Positions 54,015-64,000 of a stretch of 64,000 bases of DNA are shown piece after piece; the stretch's first letter is position 1; every line of letters begins with the position of its first letter. The position numbers and the translations under genes were made by a program. A model generated the notes under the pieces. The model was given only the letters and a program-made list of their open reading frames with translations. It did not search any database and was not told the origin of the DNA. Origin of the DNA: Camarhynchus parvulus (lineage: Eukaryota > Chordata > Aves > Passeriformes > Thraupidae); contig NC_044596.1 of the NCBI RefSeq assembly GCF_901933205.1, positions 2,854,001 to 2,918,000 of the forward strand. The letters run 5' to 3'.

Positions 54015-56982
54015 ATCACAGTAAGGAAGAACTCTGCAGGCCAGTACCAGCCCCTTGGTGCTGAGAGGTGCTGGATGTGCTGCTGGCAATTCTTCCAGAG
54101 CTGGATTTGGGTCTTTTAATAGTTCTGTTGAATTCCCTCTGGAAGAGAAACCAAGCCTCAGAAAGGAAAAGTCCCAGCCCTTTCCGTGTCACACGGAGCT
54201 GGCAGGAGAAGCCAAGTGCTCACATTGATCAGTGAGTGCAGAGCAGTGACATTAACCTCTCCATAATAGCTGTCTGCTCCTCCACTGCCCTCCCAGGAGG
54301 ATCTGGCTGGTCCTCAGGGCGAGTGAATGATTGAACTGCTCTGCAGCTGGACACTAAATCAGCCATTGTCATTGTCACGTCACATTGTTATTCCTGAGAC
54401 TGAAAGATGAGACATCCCCACCCCTGTGGCTGGAAGCGTGGGCCCTGTCACATCTTTCCTGGTGACTGGCAGAATGCCACAACTTGCAAAAATCTGTCCT
54501 GCAGCTTCCCTCATAGCTCATCTCATACCTTTTGCTCCCCTGCTTTCTGTGTGAGGAGGGAACTGTCAAACACAAACATTTACTGTGGCCGGCAGTGCCA
54601 CAGGACATTTGCTTTGTAACTCGGGTGCTTTTTCTCTCAGCACCGTGTTCCATCCACCAGCTGAACCTCTTGGTGACTGCCACCAGTGCTCATTCTCCTG
54701 CTGCAGGGTGTCCAGAACCTTCTGACAGCTCTGTGAAGCCCAGCAGGTCTGCACAGCCCTGTGCTGCTGTGCCCAACGGGGTCCCAGGGCACTCAGGGGT
54801 CACACAGCACATCACCCACCCTGGAAGGAGCTCAGGGGCTGGAGCTGTCCTGGGAGGGCACAGAGAGCTTTGGCCCTGCCAGCCTGAGGACAGGGGTGGA
54901 GGTGGTGCCTGCCAGGCATGCTGGGGCAGTGCTGGGAGCTGCTGCTGTGCTGCCTTTTGAGCATCTTGCCTGGGAGGGCCGTGGGAAGGAGGCATAGGAT
55001 CAGCCATGAGGAAAGCAACAGTTTGAGTTAGCAGGGTGCTCGCAGCTCTTGGCTTCCAACCTGCAAACAGCCACGGCTGTTGTGATTGATGGGTGGTAAT
55101 GAGAGCAGAAATGCTGGCAGGGAGGCAAGCAGGCAGCAGGCACATCCTTCACCCCAAGAGGGGCTGCTGGAAGGGGAGAAAAGTGCCCCTGATGTGCTGA
55201 TGCCTCCTGGAGGAACCTGCCTGCTGGTTCTGCAAGCAATAGTGGATGTTTTCCTGGCTAAATTATCTCATTTAATGGGGAAAAACCCCACAGAAGCCAG
55301 TGGAGATACACCAGCAGAAGGGCTGTTGAGGGAAAAGCCTCCAGAGAAGGTGTGAGAGGAGCAGAGCCAGCCCCATCCCCAAGGTGTGTTGAGCAGGAGC
55401 CCAGCAGAGCTGCCACAGAAACGTCCAGCACCGCGTTTGGCTCCATCCCCTCATCCTCTCTGTGCCATTCTTAAGGAATGTGCTGCTCCTGGAACATCTC
55501 AGCCAGCTGTAGCACACCCAATGACATTTCTGTTTAATCAAAATTGAGAAGGGTAAATACAGTTTGAACAAAACCCCAAGAAAGCTCTGGGTGCCTAATA
55601 ATGCATGAGATCAATGGTGTGGGTAAGAGGGTAGGAACACACTTAAGAACTGATCTGGACAAGTAGCCAGCACTCAGCTACTTAATTAATGACTGTACAG
55701 CTCGTGAATCAGGGAAACATCTTTGGTTTCAAGTCTATTGATTCAGAGCTTCCATTATTTCCTAAAAGGTACTGATATGAATTTTGGAAATGTCCCAATG
55801 TCTATAATCTGCAAGAAAATAATGTACCCACAGGACACACTTTGCTCTCTTGTATTTATGGTTGCAAAGAAAAATCTCTTGACCTGATACAATGAGGTCA
55901 AAGAATAAATTATGTTCATTTTATACCCTGAACGGGTCCTCTCAGTGCAAGGAGAGGAATAGAAGATGAGATAGTGTCCAGAGGGTGCTCTCACCATCTC
56001 ACACAGGGCTGCTCTCTGCTGACATCTTGTCCAAGGTCTCCTGCCCTCGTGCCTCCCACACCAACTGAGAACAAAGAATGCATGAAAGAACAGACCCAAT
56101 CAAAATTTTATATAATATTCATTAGTATTCTGCACATCTAAGTGGAATAAAGATTTAATCTTTGCCTTACCTGAGAATGAGCAGGAAATAATTTGGCAAA
56201 AACCTCATCCATCAACAAGATCTATTCCCCTAACACTTAGCAAAGCTTTAAGTGCATTTACTTGTCTTTCTAGTTCCATCACTCTACTCCTAACAGCCAC
56301 AATTTCTCTTCAGCAGATCATTATATCACATTGAAAGGAATCAAACACACTGTTTCCCAAAATAAACTGGCTGTTTGCTCTACAGATGTGGGATCTGTAT
56401 GTAGAAAAATAAGATTTTTTTTAAAATCCATTTTTAGAAGGTGTTTGGAAATCTTTCTGCTGACTTCAGACGATGATGCTTTCTAGTTTAAATCAGACAT
56501 TTGGTTTGTTTATTTTTCCTTGACTTCCCATGGGCAAGGCAATGATGGAAAGGGCTTTTAGGAGGTGCAGTCGATGAAGCTGCAGGTACAAAAAGTGCTA
56601 AGAGCCATGGATAAAAGTTATTTGATGGGGCACTAAAAGAGTAAATTGTGTTGGCTTCCGTGTAATCCTAAAGTATCAGCCATTTCTGAGTGCCATCTGC
56701 TGGTTAATTCCCCATTTATACACACAAACACACAGCCCCACGCTGTGCCTGCTCCTGGAGGGCATCTCAAAGGGCTTGGTGGTCCAAATGTGGACATGTC
56801 ACAAACTAAAAGCTCAACAGAACTTTCCTGCCTGTCTTCTGGCTAAAGTTTTACACCCCAGTTGGTAATTGCCCAAAAACTCACGCTCACCTTCAGAGAA
56901 AACCACTGTGTTACTGAAAGACATTTTCAATTTATGCAGAAATGTTGGGCACTGTCAGTCCCAAACCTTCTTTACTGAATTC
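54015..56982. other. SYT6 intron 3, no gene seen
   Basis: No exon or repeat family supported. AT-rich, CpG-poor parts near 55.58-55.76 kb and 56.1-56.5 kb could hold regulatory sequence, but nothing distinguishes them with certainty. Confidence 0.45.
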
Positions 56983-57060
56983 ATCTCCACCCACGGCAGG
57001 GGGTTGGAACTAGAATATATTCAAGGTCTCTTCCAACCCAAACCAGTCTGTGATGTTATG
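56983..57060 (+). mobile_element. CR1 LINE 3' fragment (sense, short)
   Basis: ATCTCCACCCACGGCAGGGGG, then AAGGTCTCTTCCAACCCAAACCAGTCTGTGATGTTATGAA. Confidence 0.85.
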
Positions 57061-57589
57061 AACTGATGGCACTGGCTGTCACAGAAAGTTTCTGAGGAGA
57101 TTTCTGCAGTGCACAGCTGGAGAACACGGCACCGCTGCGTGTCAGGAGCTCATCTTTCTGTCACCTCTCTGTGTTTGTCACATTCCTGGAGGAACCAGGC
57201 ACCAGAGACATGTACAGTACATTCAAACAAGGCTTGATACTAATTTGATTTCCTCACTGCATTGATTTGGTGTGAGATCTCCCACCTCCTCTGTGTGAGC
57301 AGTGGAGCAGGAGTGCTGTGCATTAGCTGTGCACAGCTGGGAGGGTGCAATAGGAAGCACAGACTCCACTGAGGCAGAGGAAGATTGTCCTTAACTAAGA
57401 TGTGGAGGTGTAACCTATTTTTCACATTCTCTCTATTCATTTTTAGCCAAATCGTGTTGGGGTGCACTCAGATAAAGTAAAGTACCCTTTGCTACAAATG
57501 GCAGAGCAGAGGAAATGCTGGGGTGGAGGAGGAGGCACCTGGCTGGTTCTGCACGTTTCCAATAAAATCTGTTCTCTGCTTTATTGAAG
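57061..57589. other. SYT6 intron 3, end
   Basis: Nothing recognised before the acceptor TTATTGAAG of exon 4. The polypyrimidine tract before it (GTTCTCTGCTTTATTG) is moderate. Confidence 0.5.
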
Positions 57590-57710
57590 GAAAGCGTGGA
57601 CCTGGGCGAGATCATGTTTTCCCTTTGTTATTTGCCAACTGCAGGTCGCCTCACCTTAACAGTCATTAAATGCAGGAATCTCAAAGCTATGGACATCACT
57701 GGTTACTCAG
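57590..57710 (+). CDS. SYT6: SYT6 exon 4: start of C2B
   Basis: The acceptor is TTTATTGAAG and the donor TTACTCAG|GTGGGT. It is 121 bp, phase 0 in, one base of Asp390 out. It encodes residues 350-389: [20 protein letters not shown] then [20 protein letters not shown]. It includes the [15 protein letters not shown] strand typical of synaptotagmin C2B domains and Asp384, the first calcium ligand of loop 1. The wording matches mammalian SYT6 almost exactly. Confidence 0.95.
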
Positions 57711-58556
57711 GTGGGTGTTTGGTGGCTGAGGAGGATTCCCTTGCAGCCACATTTCCTCCTCTTCCCTCGCTGTGCCCTCAGTAGATGGTGGGTGAATATC
57801 TGAGAAAGCTTTATCTGTGTTTCAAGTGCAAACAAAATTTTTAAAGTAGACAATTTGTCACTTTTTTCCCATTCCACGGGAAAGTTTGTAGGGCCGGAGC
57901 TCTGATCCATCTCTTGGCTTGGACACTGAGATCTCTTGTAACCCTTTCTAGCCAGAATCAACTCTTTCACCCCAAATCAGGAAAGGATCATGGCCCACCT
58001 GGATAAATCCCACTGGAATGTGCATTCCCCTGTGCAGTAGTCAGTAATCAAACCTGAGGATCACAGCCACCTATAGACTGTTTGCATTTGCAGTTTCAAA
58101 GAGCTGACTTGCAAATTTAGCATGCACAAATTCTGGTTTTCATCATAAAATCCAATTTCTTTTCCAGACATCGACTTCAGAATATTTGAATTTCATTGTA
58201 CAAAAAGCAGTAACAACAGAGACCTTTGCAAAAAATGTTTCTGCTCAGCTGGAGCTTAATGCCATATGAAATGTCTGAGAATTGAGACTTCAGGTGAAGC
58301 CAGCTCAGCCTTTCTGCAACAATAATCATGTAGTGCTGGTTCTCTGGTGCCTGAAGTTCAGGTCACCACCCACACCAGTATGAGAAATGGAGGACTTTAC
58401 TGGTCTGCAAATAAACCTTTTTCTAAAAGTCCATTTGAAGAGCACCTTTGGCTCATGGGAACTCACAGCCCATCCTCTGATAAAGCTCTTTCTATATTGC
58501 AAAAGTAACAAAACACATTTTCATCAACAAAAGGTCTTCTATCTCTTCCTCCCTAG
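57711..58556. other. SYT6 intron 4, nothing recognised
   Basis: No repeat family identified. Confidence 0.5.
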
Positions 58557-58728
58557 ATCCGTATGTCAAAGTGTCTTTGCTCTGTGACGGGCGAAGACTG
58601 AAGAAGAAGAAAACCACCATAAAGAAAAACACACTTAATCCCACCTACAATGAAGCAATAATCTTTGACATTCCCCCCGAGAACATGGATCAAGTCAGCC
58701 TCCTTATCTCTGTCATGGATTATGATCG
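58557..58728 (+). CDS. SYT6: SYT6 exon 5: C2B core and polybasic strand
   Basis: The acceptor is CTTCCTCCCTAG and the donor TGATCG|GTAGGT. It is 172 bp, completing Asp390 and ending two bases into Arg447. It encodes [20 protein letters not shown] then [47 protein letters not shown] (405-413) is the C2B polybasic strand that binds acidic phospholipids and SNAREs in synaptotagmins. Asp390, Asp444 and Asp446 are calcium ligands. The exon shows [10 protein letters not shown] where mammalian SYT6 has NPVYNEAIIF. Confidence 0.95.
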
Positions 58729-59243
58729 GTAGGTGGGAGGCTCTGGAGAGCTGGAGGGGAGAGCATCCCATTGGGTGCAGATTTTCCAGCTCAAATGCAA
58801 TTTTCCACAGTGTTTTCCACAGTGTTCTCCTCATGGCAGAGCTCAGTGGTATCCACCTGTCTCTGATGATATATTGCTACAGTGACATTGATATTTATGG
58901 TTATGGAAAAATAACGAGTTTGGCAAGGCTGCTACTTGCTTTATGGCATTTCCTTGAGCAAGTGCCACGTTCCCCTTGGTTATTTACTGTCCTGCAACCC
59001 ATTTTAGAAAGCAAATAGTGTGAGCCCAAGCAGCTCTGGGTGTATGAATTATGTATTAATGAAGCTGGGGTTATTCTTCCTGTAGAGCACTGCTCACACC
59101 TCTGTGTCTGGACTGACCTGCAGAAATAATTAAAAACCTGCTGTAATTACCTGTGGTGATGGCAGGGCTGGGGCAGACACCACAGCCCAGGCTCACCAGC
59201 AGCAGGGTCCAGGCTCTGCCTGGCCAGGTGTGGGCAGCCAGAG
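58729..59243. other. SYT6 intron 5, first part
   Basis: No element recognised before the GGAT satellite begins. Confidence 0.5.
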
Positions 59244-59900
59244 GGATGGATGGATGATGGATGGATGGATGGATGGATGGATGGATGGATGGATGGATGG
59301 ATGGATGGATGGATGATGGATGGATGGATGGGTGGATGGATAGATGGGTGGATGGATGGGATGGATGGGGGATGGATGATGGATGATGGATGGATGGATG
59401 GATGGATGGATGGATGGATGGATGGATGATGGATGGATGGATGGATGGATGGATGGATGGATGGATGGATGATGGATGGATGGATGGGTGGATGGATAGA
59501 TGGGTGGATGGATGGGATGGATGGGGGATGGATGATGGATGGATGGATGGATGGATGGATGGATGGATGGATGGATGGATGATGGATGATGGATGGATGG
59601 ATGGATGGATGGATGGATGGATGGATGGATGGATGGACTTCAGGAATAGGTGTGTGTATCCCTGCACTCTTTCATTGGGTGGACAGATGGATGGGTGGAT
59701 GAAGGGAGGGAGGAAGGAAGGAAGGGAGGGATGGAGGATGGATGGATGGATGGATGGATGGATGGATGGATGGATGGATGGATGGATGGATGGATGGATG
59801 GGGGATGGATGGATGGATGGATGGATGGATGGATGGATGGATGGATGGATGGATGGTGATGGATGGTGCATGGATGGACCCGTGGATGGTGATGGTGCTC
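59244..59900. repeat. (GGAT)n satellite with 156-bp higher-order copy
   Basis: About 650 bp of GGAT tetramers with ATGATGG and GGTGG variants, interrupted at about 59637-59684 by unique sequence. A block containing GGGTGGATGGATAGATGGG then GATGGGATGGATGGGGGATGG occurs at about 59328 and again about 156 bp later, so a longer unit has been duplicated. It stops about 20 bp before the exon 6 acceptor AG. Long Ile-His-Pro-Ser and Asp-Gly-Trp-Met frames on the two strands are artefacts. Confidence 0.97.
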
Positions 59901-59919
59901 CTTCTCTGCTGTTCCTCAG

Positions 59920-60070
59920 GGTGGGCCACAACGAGATCATCGGGGTTTGCCGCGTGGGCGTCAATGCCGAGGGGCTGGGCAGAGACCACTGGAACGAGAT
60001 GCTGGCCTACCCCCGCAAGCCCATCGCCCACTGGCACCCGCTGGTGGAGGTGAAGAAATCCTTCAAAGAG
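59920..60070 (+). CDS. SYT6: SYT6 exon 6: end of C2B
   Basis: The acceptor is CTGTTCCTCAG and the donor AAAGAG|GTGTGT. It is 151 bp, completing Arg447 and ending in phase 0 at residue 497. It encodes [50 protein letters not shown]. Glu452 occupies the place of the fifth C2B calcium ligand that is Asp in SYT1; this substitution is shared by mammalian SYT6. WHPLVEV is the conserved C2B end. No stop codon follows in frame here; the short tail (a few residues in mammals) should be on a later exon that I could not find in the remaining 3.9 kb. Confidence 0.95.
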
Positions 60071-60997
60071 GTGTGTGGGGGTGTCCTTCCCTTCCAGGGC
60101 TGGGCTGGGCGGGACTGGGCTGGCTCCAGGCTTTCAGAGAGCTCCTGCTCTCGCCTGGGATTTTCTGAGCAGAGCTGAGGGAATTTTCTCACCAGAAATG
60201 AACTCTAGAAAACAAGCACTTCTGTATTGCCTCAAAATAGCTCCTTGAGCTCGCAAGCAAGACTGAGAAGAACTGTATTTACAGATGTGACTGTTACATT
60301 TTGGGTTTTTCTTTTCTTTTTCTTTTTTTTTTTTTACTTTTCCTTTTTAAATTAGAAATTGAGAGCAGTAAGGAAAGAGAATGCTGCTCTGATTGCAGAA
60401 CAAATTGTCCAGGGATATTGCCTATTTCAAGTTTCAATTTTTCATCCTAAAAGATTTTTCTGTTGACTCATCTCCGAGCCTTTGAGGGAGAATAAATAGA
60501 ACAAATGTAATTGCTCTAAGCATCTCCAGAGAAAGAGATTGACTCGATGCAGCCCCAGATGATAAAATAGGGCTGAAATGCCTGGGTACCATTTCGACCA
60601 CCTCTGGCATTTTCTTCCCCTTTGCACTCCAATTTCTCACGCTTCTGTGGAGCTCTTTGGCTTTGCCTGATTTAGGTCATAATTTCTGGAGGACAGAGAT
60701 GTGGAAAAGGGCACACACGCCTTTGACACTTCAAGTATGAGAACAAAGCACCAACATTTGAGGCCAGTGATACGATAATAAAGGCAATAAAGCCTCCCAC
60801 TGTATCTGGGGCTGAGGAGGTATTTTCCCTCAAAGCCACAGAATAAGTACTTAACAAAAATCATCTCATTTTCCCCTTGAAGTTGAGTGCTGAGCTGCGC
60901 TGAAAGGCAGACACTGGGCTTGCTGAGACTCCACAGTAATGAGAATTAGTATATAAACCCTGTCTTTCTTTGAAATCTGCTCTTTCCTCCAACAAGA
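60071..60997. other. SYT6 intron after exon 6, nothing recognised
   Basis: A T-run lies at about 60312-60337 with a TTTTCTTTTTC tract. No supported exon. Confidence 0.5.
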
Positions 60998-61210
60998 AGG
61001 GGTGGGGAGGCCATGGCACAGGGTGCCCAGAGCAGCTCTGGCTGCCCCATCCCTGGAAGTGCCCAAGGCCAGGCTGGACAGGGCTTGGGGTAGTGGATAC
61101 TGGGACAGTGGAAAATGTCCCTGCCCATGGCAGGGGGGTGGAACTGGATGATCCAGGGGGTTGGAACATGATTTAAGTTTCTTCCCAACACAAACCATTG
61201 CATGACTAAC
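60998..61210 (+). mobile_element. CR1 LINE 3' fragment (sense)
   Basis: GGAGGCCATGGCACAGGGTGCC, CCATCCCTGGAAGTGCCCAAGGCCAGGCTGGACAGGGC, CCCTGCCCATGGCAGG, CTTCCCAACACAAACCATTGC. Confidence 0.92.
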
Positions 61211-62957
61211 AAATCAGTTTGTGCTCAGTGCCCTCTGTCCCAGCCCAGCTTGGTTACACACAAAGGAAAACCTGGCAGTTGCTATTTTAGCTTAAGACAC
61301 GGTGGAGGTGGATATATTAGACAATGGACACCTGAAAATTCACCCTCCCTCATTTGAGGTGATCTGTGAGCTCACCTTGAATCAGCACAGGGCTCAGCTG
61401 TGCGGGGCTGGGGTGAGTCAGAGCAGAATTAAACCCTTGTGCACTTTGTGTGCAGTGCCAGCTCTACCTCTGGGTGCTGAGCAGCTTCAGGACTTCACTC
61501 CCCTTCCCCTGCTGGCCCGGGCAGGAGCCACATCTGGGCAGGCTCTGAGTGTCACCTCCCACTGCCACGGGGAGCTGGGGACCAGCAGCCACAAGGTTTC
61601 AGCAGAAATGGAACCGATCTCTCATTTGATCTCTTAGCATCTGCAGCACCTCACAGTGTGACACCAGCTGCCATGGCTGACCCAGGGGCAGGAGTTCCTT
61701 CTCCAGGTTGCAATTTTTTATGGCTTTACTGCACTATTTTTCAGATGCAGATGGGGTTTTGAAAGAAAAACTCCTGTAAAGTTTTTTAAAATCACTAAGA
61801 AAAAAGTAAAAAATAAGGCATTATTGTTATGATGAAACACAGAGAAACCAAGGAAGACATGGAAGATGACTCACCTTCTAAAATATACTTTGAAAACCAT
61901 GGCTGAGCCCCCAAGACTGGAAAAAAACCTGAGTGAATCATTTCACCCCTCAATGCACAGGTCAGGAGCTCTGCTTAAAAGGAAAGAAAAAGCCCTCTGA
62001 TCATCTGCTCTGGTATTTCTGCCACAAACTGGTGCAGAGAGCCAGCAAGCAAATGGTCCCTGTGTTTATTTGCCCTTTTAGGTTTTAGCACCGCTGTCTG
62101 CAAATCCCCAGTGCAGCCTAAAAGAAAAAACCAAACAGAAAAGGCACAGGCTCCTGGGGAGAAATAATGGGAAATGGTATTTATTGGTATACAAGACATT
62201 GTATCACCTTTTCCATGTTGTGTTTGGGTATCTTTGAAAAGAAATTTGGGGGTTTGGTCCTGTAATCCCAGCTCTGGGTCTCTGTGCAGCTGCTCTACCC
62301 TGCTGCTGTCTGTCTGTCCATCTGTCCTGAGCATGCTGGGGGAGAACTGCTGGCCCTTCATGCCTTCCTCACCTTTGCGAGGGTGACCTCGGGCTGTGCT
62401 GGCATCATGAGCCATCATTTCCATCTTCCTCTTTGTCTCCTTCCTCTTTGTCTCCTTCCTCTTTGTCTCCTTCCTCTCTGTTCGTGCTTGGCAGCAGCAA
62501 ATGGAGCATTTGCTTCCCAATTGATCCTCGTGATGGTCTGTGTGTGCTCTGACCATCAGTAACAGCCTCTGGCTCCATCCAGATCTTCCCAGATTGAGTG
62601 CTTGACCTCAAACCAAGGCGAGGGAGCCAGGATTGAATTGTCCCTTTGATGTCTAAATGGAGGGATGGTGACTGGAGCTGCTCCCGGCACTGCCATCTCC
62701 CCTCGCTGTGGTTGGGGTCCCACTCCCCTCCCCACCCCTCAGGGGGGAGAAAAGTATGGGAACATGGAATTTCTTTGCTAACCAACCCCTTGCCTGGTGT
62801 GCCTTGGAAAAGCTTTGGCCAGGAGAAGGAGCTCCCACCATATTTTGAGTACAGCTCAGAGTCACAATTTCTGGTGAATTTACCAGGAAAATATCACCAG
62901 AGCTGTGCTGCTTCAAGAGGATGGCCCAGCCCTGACCCCCTTACCCTACCACAGCAG
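61211..62957. other. SYT6 downstream intron, no gene seen
   Basis: A TTTGTCTCCTTCCTC 15-bp unit repeats three times at about 62425-62475. Open frames are unsupported. The SYT6 terminal exon was looked for here and not found. Confidence 0.5.
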
Positions 62958-63020
62958 GGATGGATGGATGGATGGATGGATGGATGGATGGATGGATGGA
63001 TGGATGGATGGATGGATGGT
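62958..63020. repeat. (GGAT)n microsatellite
   Basis: About 15 GGAT units, the same motif as the larger satellite at 59.24-59.90 kb. It explains the WMDG and SIHP frames. Confidence 0.97.
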
Positions 63021-64000
63021 TGTGTCCATGGTGTTGGACCAACAGCCTCCTCCAGTGTTGGGCCATGATTCTTTGTCCACCATGAGGGCCTGGGCAGCTC
63101 CAGCCTGTCCCAGCAGCCCCAGTGCTGGATTAACATGGCCCAACCCCTCATTTCTGTGCCAGCAGCCACTTGGGCCCTTCCTCCATGAGCTGGTGCCGCT
63201 CCCTCTTTGCTGTCACTGCTGGAAAAGGCTCCAGTGAAAAGGGAAACACTTCGGATGCACATCATGTCTTTGGTTGCTCCATATTTATCAACAGTGAATA
63301 ACAAACCATAATGACTGCACTTGTCTAATGACCATCATCATTACAGAGGGAACATGGAGAACATATGCAAATGAATCATTAATTACAGGCTTTTAAGCGC
63401 TATCCTCCTCACACAGATGTTCAGAAGGCGAGTTTCTGAGCAGAAAGGGAGAATCCCTCTTTGTGGGGTTGTTCTGACTGTCAATTCTTCCCCTCAGCAC
63501 AAGCTGTTCCCAGTGCTCAGCCCCAAGGCCCCGCTGGCAGCTGCTCCCTCCCCGGGTCCTTCAGCCACCCCATCCATGTTCCTTCTGCATTCCTCCACCC
63601 ATCAGCCAGGTTCAGGGCTGTGTGCACAAAGGAAAATAGAAATTACACTCCACTCTTCCAGGATTTGAAGGGAACTTCTGAAAATGGAGATTTTCCCTGT
63701 GATCTGTGAAAGACAAACCCCAGAACCGCGGGGTTGTGTCATCAGCGCGATGTAAAACGGGTCTTTGATGCTGCCAAGCGCCTCAGACATTCAACATTTA
63801 TTTGTTTAAAACATTGCTCCAGATAAAAACTGGTAACTCTCCTGAGAGCCAAGTCATGCCCATAACGAAGAATAATTGTCTTTAAAGATAAGCCCTTCCA
63901 GACTTCTGAGCCTGTTTATTTTGCTTGAACTGTTCCCAGTTTCTGACTGTTGGCTACACAATGCAGAGCCCACCTTTTCTAATTAAATGAAGGAAAAGTA
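63021..64000. other. Right end of window, no exon found
   Basis: It contains a CpG-poor AT-rich block at about 63.27-63.41 kb with an octamer ATGCAAAT (63367-63374) directly followed by ATCATTAATTACAG. No gene or repeat supported elsewhere. Confidence 0.45.
63270..63410. promoter_or_regulatory. Candidate conserved non-coding element with octamer and TAATTA
   Basis: It includes CCATATTTATCAACAGTG, ATAATGACTGCAC, ATATGCAAATGAATCATTAA and TTACAGGCTTTTAAGCGC. An exact POU octamer lies beside a homeodomain core. The role is inferred from motif pairing only. Confidence 0.25.

Noticed and set aside
59071..59964. 297-codon minus-strand frame rich in IHPS repeats
   Set aside because: It is the translation of the GGAT satellite on the reverse strand; no start context, domains or splice evidence.
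31193..60070. SYT10 or SYT3 as identity of the second gene
   Set aside because: The MADKLKD linker, QMHVSS and exon 6 wording fit SYT6 better than my recollection of SYT10, and synteny with TRIM33 supports SYT6.
59390..60178. 262-codon plus-strand frame of MDGW repeats running into exon 6
   Set aside because: The frame is made by the same satellite and overlaps exon 6 in the wrong phase for most of its length.

Overview
The window reads as nuclear DNA of a bird, probably a passerine although the sequence does not prove the order. It has intron-split vertebrate genes with GT-AG junctions. About twenty 3' fragments of CR1 LINEs, the dominant avian non-LTR element, are scattered through it, together with several solo LTR-like sequences and many simple repeats. 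There are no bacterial-type operons, CRISPR arrays or recognisable tRNA or rRNA genes.

Two genes lie head to tail on the + strand. Positions 1-11464 hold the 3' half of TRIM33 (TIF1-gamma): twelve coding exons (the first cut by the window edge) encoding about 604 residues. They cover the linker region, two SUMO-type motifs, the PHD finger and the bromodomain, and end at a TAA stop at 11462-11464. A long 3' UTR follows, possibly reaching about 16.27 kb. From 31193 onward the window holds SYT6 (synaptotagmin-6): six coding exons giving 497 codons in one continuous frame (N-terminal cysteine segment, transmembrane segment, C2A, C2B). The last few residues must lie in an exon I did not find, probably beyond the right edge. 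The order TRIM33 then SYT6 on one strand matches the mammalian arrangement.

The space between the genes (about 16.3-31 kb) has no gene I can support. It holds an ERV-like patch with LTR candidates (16.8-19.7 kb), a nine-copy minisatellite with a period near 135 bp (21.98-23.11 kb), a TTCC microsatellite and CR1 fragments. SYT6 intron 1 (31347-49800) contains a CpG-rich segment ending in a strong splice donor (36.06-36.49 kb) that looks like an alternative first exon, plus another LTR candidate and several CR1 tails.

The best second-look items are: a tandem duplication of a TRIM33 exon end together with its splice donor; a sense solo LTR with a 6-bp target-site duplication in the intron that splits the PHD finger; a five-codon uORF whose stop overlaps the SYT6 start codon; a G-run minisatellite abutting the donor of the SYT6 transmembrane exon; and a GGAT satellite with higher-order structure ending just before the last SYT6 exon in the window. 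I found no convincing new multi-gene system. The interest here is in gene architecture and repeats.
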